A stretch of 64,000 nt of DNA from Salvelinus alpinus (lineage: Eukaryota; Chordata; Actinopteri; Salmoniformes; Salmonidae): the NCBI RefSeq assembly GCF_045679555.1, contig NC_092087.1, positions 26,543,367 through 26,607,366 on the forward strand, read 5' to 3'. The translations under genes and the position numbers were made by a program. Below, in pieces: positions 57,301-64,000 of the stretch; the stretch's first letter is position 1; each line of letters begins with the position of its first letter. The notes beneath the pieces are model-generated. The model was not told the origin of the DNA. It searched no databases and saw nothing but the letters and a program-made list of their open reading frames with translations.

Positions 57301-57359
57301 GAGGTCTCATAGAGAATGCAATAAAATTTGACAGTTCAACATGTCTTTTTTTTCTTCAC

Positions 57360-57858
57360 ACATTTTTTATTTGGCTTAAATGTTTTTAAAGAAATTATAA
57401 AAATATACAACTTGGTTTAACATAGATAAACCCAAACTGTGCGGCCATTAGTTGATGCTCAGTGGTCCACAGGCCCACCATCCAGACATGATAAAAAGGA
57501 GACACCATAACAATAAAAAGTATGTTAGCAGAAATATAAACCACAAGTTATACGGTGCCTATCAATAAAATGATTGCACTTCCTTCTCTGTTCCCAAATG
57601 TTATCAGGCAGGTTCCCACTCCACCTGGTAGGCTAGCTGCTTGCGTTCATCAGGCATTTGAGTTTAATATTATCAACAAAAAAGGATAACAAAGAACTTG
57701 ATTGCAGAGTAACTTATATTACATTTACTATGCAATGAACTGAGATCACAGAATCTACCCCAAACCCCACTGCAACACACCTGTAGGTCTACTTCCATTG
57801 ATCAATCCATCTGGCATTAGTCAAGACCATCCTAAATGTTAACAAGCAGCTGTCCATA
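57360..57858 (-). other. presumed Mx 3' UTR
   Basis: Sequence after the Mx stop. An AATAAA signal on the minus strand occurs near 57,366-57,371 (plus strand TTTATTT). The relic terminal exon lies inside. The orphan promoter starts within about 100 bp beyond. Confidence 0.5.
57607..57665 (-). pseudogene. relic of a second Mx terminal exon
   Basis: On the minus strand, AAACTCAAATGCCTGATGAACGCAAGCAGCTAGCCTACCAGG aligns with the end of Mx exon 12 (AAGCTCAAACGTCTGATGAAGGCACGCAGCTACCTAG). After that it diverges (GTGGAGTGGGAACCTGCCTGA). A TAG appears where the copy has extra bases. It lies about 200 bp beyond the stop of the intact gene, inside its presumed 3' UTR. Confidence 0.72.
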
Positions 57859-60800
57859 CTAGAACTCCACTAGGTAGCTGCGTGCCTTCATCAGACGTTT
57901 GAGCTTGTTCTGCAGTGCAGCCCTCTTGCTGCCGATGTCGAAGTCCTCCTTCAGCAGCTGCTCGATGTTGTCCTTCTCCTGCAGAGTCTGAAGCATCTCC
58001 CTCTGCAGCTGGGAAGCAGACTCCTGCAGAACCAGGTAGCGGATTACCATGGGAATTTGATCAGCCAGACGCTGACTGGATATCTGGCAAGGATAAAGAG
58101 ACAGACAAGACAAAACACCTATTATTAAAATGACAGACATCGATAGATATAGTGGTCTACCATCAATTCTGTCCAATTCAGGTTTTAGTCCCCTGACAAT
58201 GGTTGGTTCACACACACTCTAAATTGTATAATGTTATAGCACATTTACATGCAACAATATTAACTAGTTTTCAGGGAAATGGTGAAGAAATTAGTTTAAG
58301 AGTCAGCAGTTCCATTCAATCTCTGAGTTAGTGCCCTCTTATCCCTAGTCTGAAGAGCTAGTGGAAATACAGGTAGGTTCTTGTTTAGGGTGTTAGGCCA
58401 GCATCTAAGATGGTGATTTACACAGTACTTACCCTGTAATAGGACTTGAGGTGCAGCATCATCTCCTGTAGGGTGGCATTGTTGTCTGTGCTAAAGATCG
58501 TACTCCTTATCTTAACGGTCGGTAAGGGTCGGTCGTCTTCCTCCTCCCTCTTCCTCTCACTCAGACTGTGGCTGTAGGTGCTGTCCTGTGTGTACACTAT
58601 CAGCTCCATCTTGAACTGAGTCCTCAACATGGACTCAGCTGTAGAGTCATTCACCTGCTTAATGGCCTCAATTTTTGTCTGTAGTTGAAACAAAACACAA
58701 CTCAGTCATTCAACAGGAGATAAATGTAGTTGGTGCATGTCAGCCATCTCATTCACATACAGGTCGATGACCAACTGTGGGAATATCAGGGATAAATGGT
58801 GACATTAATATTGCATGGTGTGAGATATACCTTCGCTGATTTCAGGAGGTTAGGAAATCCAGTGAAGCTGCTCTGAGCCAGCAGCAAGAACACCTTCCTA
58901 ACGGCATCTAGAGAAGGGAAGAAACACCATAACATCACTCTGACACAGGACTCAAAGATAGATTACATTCTTGGATGGAAAATATACATAAATCATCTTG
59001 GCTTCATATTTTGGCAAATAGGCTCCCATATGAAATAAAAACACTGACTGGGTTTTAGTATAGGTAAAAAAAGAACCTTCTCAAACATATACTATACCTG
59101 AAATCTCCTTCAGCTTCTTGACTGCTGGTTCCTCAAGTTGTTTAATCTGGTCTTTCACCATCACCTCAAAGGTCTTGTAGTTGATGAACCCTGGGAGCTC
59201 CCTTCCACGGTAGGTCTTCTCATAATCAGCCACTTCTCCCTCGATCCTCTGGTTAACTGCAATATACAAAAGGATGTCATTATGTTGCATTACACTAAAT
59301 AAGCAAGTGTATAAGCCTTCCATGTCAAAATAAAATTCTGTACATCAATCTCAATTCAAATAGCAATTCTTTGTTATCTAGCTCGCTGAAATAAGCCAGC
59401 GTTTTTAATGGGTGCACCGGAGCATGATAATGGTGAACTCACAGATTTCTCCAGAGCGATCCAGGTGTAACTTCCATTTCTCAAACTCTTTTCTGAGTGT
59501 GGAGAAGACATTGAGACGAATTCCGCTTTTCAGCTCCTCCCCAGTGCTCAGGTTGATGGCATCCTGGGTGAACGCAGTCACTTTCTGAGACACAGAAAGA
59601 GACGTTATTAGATACATGGGAGGGATATATGTGTAGATGTGTAAAGAGAAACAGCTATGGATAAGATTTCATCAACTTTCAAATGCTTTCCTGAATTGAT
59701 AAGTTTTGCTAACAAAGACAAACATGGCTGTTGTCAGTTTGGGTCAAGGCCAGAGCTGAGTGAAGGAGAGGGTAACTAAATCATCTGTTGGAGGCTGGGG
59801 GACTCACATCAATCAGGAAGTACATCCTTTCCGCCGAGTCCTCAGGGGGTCCGGTACCATATCTTTCCAGCTCGGCATGTGTCTCTGCCAGCTTTGCCTC
59901 AATCTGCTCTTCTAGACGAGGCAGGGATTTCTAAAGGGCACAACACAGAGTCATGGCTTATGGCAACAGTCACTCAGTAACAAATGTATAGGATTTTGTG
60001 CAGTGAAATGTAATGGAAGAATAATTTACCTCGATATGATGCACCAGTTCAAGAGTTAATTTCTCTGCCAGTTTAGGGATGGTGGCATGGCCCTCATCAT
60101 AAAGTGTGCTGCAGAAAGGTTAGAAAAAACAGTTTTTCACAACATACCAAATAGTTTGGTTACCACACAGGTACACAATTCAATTAAAAACTAACACACT
60201 TTATGAGTGATGAAAAATGGGCATTGGATCAAATTTGCTTCATGCTTTCCAAAACAGCTTTTAAAATCGAAGGCACACTTCAACCCAGAGGACCAACCTG
60301 AGATGAGCGTGCTCTTTGAAGAAAGCCTTCTCCCTCTCTGTGGCCTCGGTCAGTGAGACTCGCTCCATGATCTCCTTCTGGCCCCTGCACTTGACTATCA
60401 TGTAGCCCTTAGTTAGGTGGATAACCTCATTATGAACTATGTCCACCACCGTCTCCTCTGTGCCTTTGTCTACCAGGTCAGGCTTGGTCAGGATGCCTGT
60501 TCAATGGGAAACACACACAAGTCTCACTTATTAAAGTCAACACAAGTCAACATGGTCCATAATAGTTTAATAAATAATAAAAGGGGGAATACCTAATGTC
60601 CTTTCCCCTTCAGGGTCCACCTCTTGTGCCATCTTCAAAGCCTCTGTGGTTGCAATGTCAACGTTGCATGGCACAACCACCAAGTTGATTGTTTCTTGCT
60701 TTGTGATGAACTTCCGTATCAATCTCTTAATCTGGAAATGTCAAATATTATACATAACATGTTGTGGGGGGACTTGGTTTCTGGGTTAAAAATGCACAGT

Positions 60801-62135
60801 GTTTTCCCACTAACATTGGGGGTGGGGTGGAAAGATGTACCTGTTCACCAATGTTCTCAGGTTGACCCTTGACAGCTACCCGGGCGATGCCTGGCAGGTC
60901 GATGAGTGTGAGGTCTGGGACGTCAGGGGAGCCAATCTCTAGGCTGATGAGGTCATCACTGATACCCACCCCCACACCTGCCATTTCGTCCTGGGCTGGA
61001 GGGAGGAATAAGAATACAGAACACTGTTGCTAGAAACCACCAGGGTTCCAACAGCACAATAGTAAAGTGGATCAAGTTATCTTTTTATTGGCATTTAGGT
61101 ATTTAATACTTATGGGTGTGATGTCTTATGGAGTAGAGAACATAGTTTAGACTTTAGAGACTTTCATCTTTGCCATGGTCAGCAGACCAATGACCACACC
61201 TTCACGAATTTTCTTCTCCACATCAGAGGGGTCCTCAATCTCCTCCTCATGGTCTTGGTAGCTGATTTTTCCGTGCCATTCTTCTCCTTCTCTCTTCCTC
61301 TTCATCTTCAGCTCGAGAGGGCATCGTGTTACAATACCTGTCAGAGTTGTTAGAAAGCGTGAAAGAGATTAAATTAAACTGTTAGAAACACAGAAAAAAC
61401 AGTCCATATACAACATTTTCCCAGTACAATCAAATTAAATTGTGAAATATTCCATCTTTCTGTGCTTGTAGTTGATCCCCAAAAACATTTCACATCTTGT
61501 TTTATAGAAAATTGGTAGTCACATTTTGCTGAGTCATCAATCATTGACCATAATGCATAATGAAAATGTATCGAAAGCATGTTAGAAAACGCTCCAAACC
61601 AATTCTGAATGATGTCTCGGCACAAAAAATATGAGTTAGACATATTTGCATATTGCAATACAGTCATTGGCAAGTGATGACTCAGCAAAATGGGAAGACT
61701 AATTCAATGTAATGGAAAAAATATATATATATTTATATAATACAAAAAAAACTTTTGGGAATCAATTACAATCACAGAAAGAGTGAAAATAAGGCTGCAT
61801 ATAAAATGGGTGAACTTCCCCTTTAACATAATAAATTAAGAGATCAAATGATAACCAAATCAATACAGGCTCACTTGTTAAACCTCTCTGAGACATTGAT
61901 AGATGATAAATAATTGTTATCTCAGTTTGATAAATTATCACTCACCACTCCCCCTTGGCAAAGCCACCCCAGACAGCGCCTCCAGCACTGAGCTCTTTCC
62001 CGAACTCTGGTCCCCTATCACGGCGATGGCAGGCAGCGCAAGGTCCTTCTCCACACCAAGGGAGCGCAGGGAGTCGATAAGGTCTATACAGGGACGCACC
62101 TTCTCCTCATAATGTTGGTTTAGAGTGTTATTCAT
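57859..62135 (-). CDS. mx: interferon-induced GTP-binding protein Mx (12 coding exons, 623 aa)
   Basis: Dynamin-superfamily large GTPase, an interferon-induced cytoplasmic antiviral factor. Exons (minus): 62,135-61,946; 61,337-61,200; 60,995-60,841; 60,731-60,593; 60,496-60,298; 60,108-60,030; 59,930-59,808; 59,584-59,443; 59,256-59,098; 58,907-58,831; 58,678-58,433; 58,083-57,859 with TAG. All have AG/GT borders and phases agree. The total of 1,872 nt gives 623 residues, the length I know for salmonid Mx. The G domain has GDQSSGKS at 41-48, the dynamin signature LPRGSGIVTR at 59-68, DLPG at 142-145 and TKPD at 211-214. The middle/stalk domain follows. Exon 11 encodes the charged loop [10 protein letters not shown], the L4 region linked to antiviral specificity in mammals. 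Exon 12 is the GTPase effector domain, ending RSYLVEF. No defects were seen. Confidence 0.96.
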
Positions 62136-62247
62136 GGTGTATTATTATTTAGTATTTAAAACTTAAATAAACAGCAAGGTGTTCTGCTCTCTGATGACCA
62201 CTGCCTGTCCCTTTTCTCCGATACAGGAGATTTTACGTCTCGACACG

Positions 62248-62340
62248 TTTTATAATGGGTGAAACAACCGGTTCCGTGTTTTCAGTGTCATTCCTGCGAA
62301 TCGAATCTTAAGCGGTTGTTTCCACTTTCATTTCTCCATT
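62248..62340 (-). promoter_or_regulatory. Mx promoter: TATA box and ISRE-like element
   Basis: On the minus strand a TATAAAAC box (about 62,247-62,254) lies about 115 bp before the ATG. About 65-85 bp further upstream is GAAATGAAAGTGGAAAC (about 62,319-62,335), a close but imperfect ISRE with an extra G in the second half compared with GAAANNGAAA. This fits interferon-responsive transcription with a short 5' UTR that needs no intron. Confidence 0.75.
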
Positions 62341-62359
62341 GAAAGTTAGTGCTGAAGCT

Positions 62360-62738
62360 GGAAGCTGCACCCAATTTAACCAAACGACATGTGAGACATG
62401 GCGTCATTTCTAGGCTACACCACTAGATGGCCCTGTCTCACTAGAAAAGCTATAGACTAGTTTAGGTTTCTTGTGTGGCCTGCCTGGCGTGGACTGACGT
62501 GGACTGGTTGCGTTGTCAACTAACGTGAATTCAACTTGAAATCAACAAAAAATATCACCCCGTCATTGGATTTAAGCTATTTTTCACCATAGAAATTCAC
62601 CTTTATAATAAAGGATTGCATGCCTCTATCATCACCTTTGCAGACTAATGCAAGCCTGCTATTCCTAATGTGATTATTAGATTGGATAGTGATAATTTAG
62701 GCTATTAATAAACGTGTAGTGGGATAGGTTTATAAACT
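62360..62738. other. upstream of Mx, no gene seen
   Basis: Part of it (about 62,395-62,450, ATGGCGTCATT.CTAGGCTA.ACCA.TAGATG) is repeated beside the orphan promoter at 57,232-57,270, so the duplication extends past the promoter. Otherwise unremarkable up to the next transposon. Confidence 0.6.
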
Positions 62739-62739
62739 A

Positions 62740-64000
62740 CAGTTGAAGTCGGAAGTTTACATACACTTAGGTTGGAGTCATTTTTCAACCACTCCACACA
62801 TTTCTTGTTAACAGAATATAGTTTTGGTAAGTCGGTTAGGACATCTACTTTGTGCATGACAATACATTTTTCCAACAATTCTTTACTGACAGATTCTTTA
62901 ACTTATAATTCACTATATCGCCTACCTTCAAACTCAGTGCCTCTTTGCTTGACATCATGGGAAAATCAAAAGAAATCAGCCAAGACCTCAGAAAACAAAT
63001 TGTAGACCTCCCTCCACAAGTCTGGTTCATCCTTCGGAGCAATTTCCAAACGCCCGAAGGTACCACGTTCATCTGTACAAACAATAGTACGCAAGTATAA
63101 ACACCATGGCCGTCATACCGCTCAGGAAGGAGACGTGTTCTGTCTCCTAGAGATGAACGTACTTTGGTGCGAAAAGTGAAAATCAATCCCAGAACAACAG
63201 CAAAGTCCTTGTGAAGATGCTGGAGGAAACAGGTACAAAAGTATCTATATCCAAAGTAAAACGAGTCCTATATCGACATAACCTGAAAGGCCGCTCAGCA
63301 AGGAAGAAGCAACTGCTCCAAAACAACCATAAAAAAGCCAGACTACAGTTTGCAACTGCACATGGGGACAAGATCGTACTTTTTGGAGAAATGTCCTCTG
63401 GTCTGATGAAACAAAAATAGAACTGTTTGGCCATAATGACCATCGTTATGTTTGGAAGATAAAGGGGGATGCTTGCAAGCCGAAGAACACCATCCCAACC
63501 ATGAAGCACGGGGTTGGCAGCATCATGTTATGGGGGTGCTTTGCTGCAGGAGGGACTAGTGCACTTCCCAAAATAGATGACATCATGAGGAATTAAAATT
63601 ATGTGGATATATTGAAGCAACATTTCAAGACATCAGTCAGGAAATTAAAGCTTGGACGCAAATGGGTCTTCCAAATGGGCAATGACCCCAAGCATACTTC
63701 CAAAGTTGTGGCAAAATGGCTTAAGGACAACAACGTCACGGTATTGGAGTGGCCATCACAAAGCCCTGACCTCAATCCCATAGAAAATGTGTGGACAGAA
63801 CTTAAAAAGCGTGTGCAAGCAAGGAGGCCTACAAACCTGACTCAGTTACACCAGCTCTGTCAGGAGGAATGGGCCAAAATTCACCCAATTTATTGTGGGA
63901 AGCTTGTGGAAGGCTACCCGAAACCCGTTTGACCCAGGTTAAACAATTTCAAGGCAATGCTACCAAATACTAATTGAGTGTATGTAAACTTCTGACTCAC
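62740..64000 (+). mobile_element. Sleeping Beauty-family Tc1 element, copy 2 (runs off the right edge)
   Basis: Left end CAGTTGAAGTCGGAAGTTTAC with a preceding TA. The inner repeat follows by 63,000. The transposase start at 62,958 (MGKSKEISQDLRKQIVDL) is intact to about codon 18 and then frameshifts. At the right edge GTATGTAAACTTCTGACTCAC is the inner copy of the right-end repeat, so the element continues beyond the window. Confidence 0.93.
62958..63932 (+). pseudogene. Sleeping Beauty-family transposase, catalytic Asp changed to Gly
   Basis: Pieces in several frames: MGKSKEISQDLRKQIVDL, then LVRKVKINPRT-like sequence near 63,165. MLEETGTKVSISKVKRVLYR (63,217 on), HGDKIVLFGEMSSGLMKQK (frame-shifted across the first catalytic region) and [17 protein letters not shown] follow. 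Last is an open C-terminal frame at 63,603-63,932. There the usual DNDPKHTS reads GNDPKHTS, removing the second catalytic Asp, whereas SPDLNPIEN keeps the Glu. The C-terminus reaches YCGKLVEGYPKPV. Confidence 0.9.

Overview
This is a ray-finned fish nuclear window, almost certainly from a salmonid. The evidence is a Sleeping-Beauty-family Tc1 element, many other Tc1 families with clean TA target duplications, a 5S-rRNA-derived SINE, salmonid-type tRNA SINEs, and an Mx gene whose 12 coding exons sum to exactly 623 codons plus stop. I cannot tell the species.

Three host loci are visible. (1) 1-20.66 kb, minus strand: the first four coding exons of atxn7 (SAGA deubiquitinase-module subunit), running off the left edge. 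The two large introns are packed with transposons. (2) 30.78-36.5 kb, plus strand: a decayed thoc7 (THO/TREX subunit), divergent from atxn7 as in human 3p14. It has a lost splice donor, in-frame stops, frameshifts and a nested transposon stack inside one intron. (3) 46.3-62.3 kb, minus strand: an interferon-induced Mx GTPase gene, apparently intact at 57,859-62,135, with a TATA box and ISRE-like promoter. On its left lie a relic of a second terminal exon (about 57.6 kb), an orphan duplicated Mx promoter with a better ISRE (about 57.2 kb), and a truncated second Mx copy (exons 7-10, 46.4-53.0 kb) broken by an LTR element, a Tc1 and other repeats.

Most of the remaining sequence is mobile DNA, often nested two or three deep with readable target-site duplications (TSDs). 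Examples are a 4.6-kb hAT element with an 8-bp TSD (4,118-8,753), Tc1 inside Tc1 (15.3-18.4 kb), a piggyBac-like TTAA element and a second Tc1 inside a Tc1 inside thoc7 (32.3-35.9 kb), and a solo LTR inside a Tc1 (37.9-39.9 kb). Others are a deleted Gypsy-type element (40.1-42.8 kb), a piggyBac-like element inside a Sleeping-Beauty-type element (43.3-46.3 kb), and a Tc1 carrying a solo LTR (55.5-56.9 kb). No complete open transposase gene was found; each copy I examined has a frameshift, deletion or changed catalytic residue.

The least familiar object is an LTR element at 46,525-49,775. It has two full LTRs, a polypurine tract and a 5-bp TSD, but no visible reverse transcriptase. Instead it carries a single 778-codon frame that begins inside the 5' LTR and is built largely of 9-residue tandem repeats. 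Other curiosities are a perfect 53-bp inverted repeat in atxn7 intron 3, and a long diverged inverted repeat between atxn7 and thoc7 whose arms carry ETS/TCTCGCGA-like promoter motifs.
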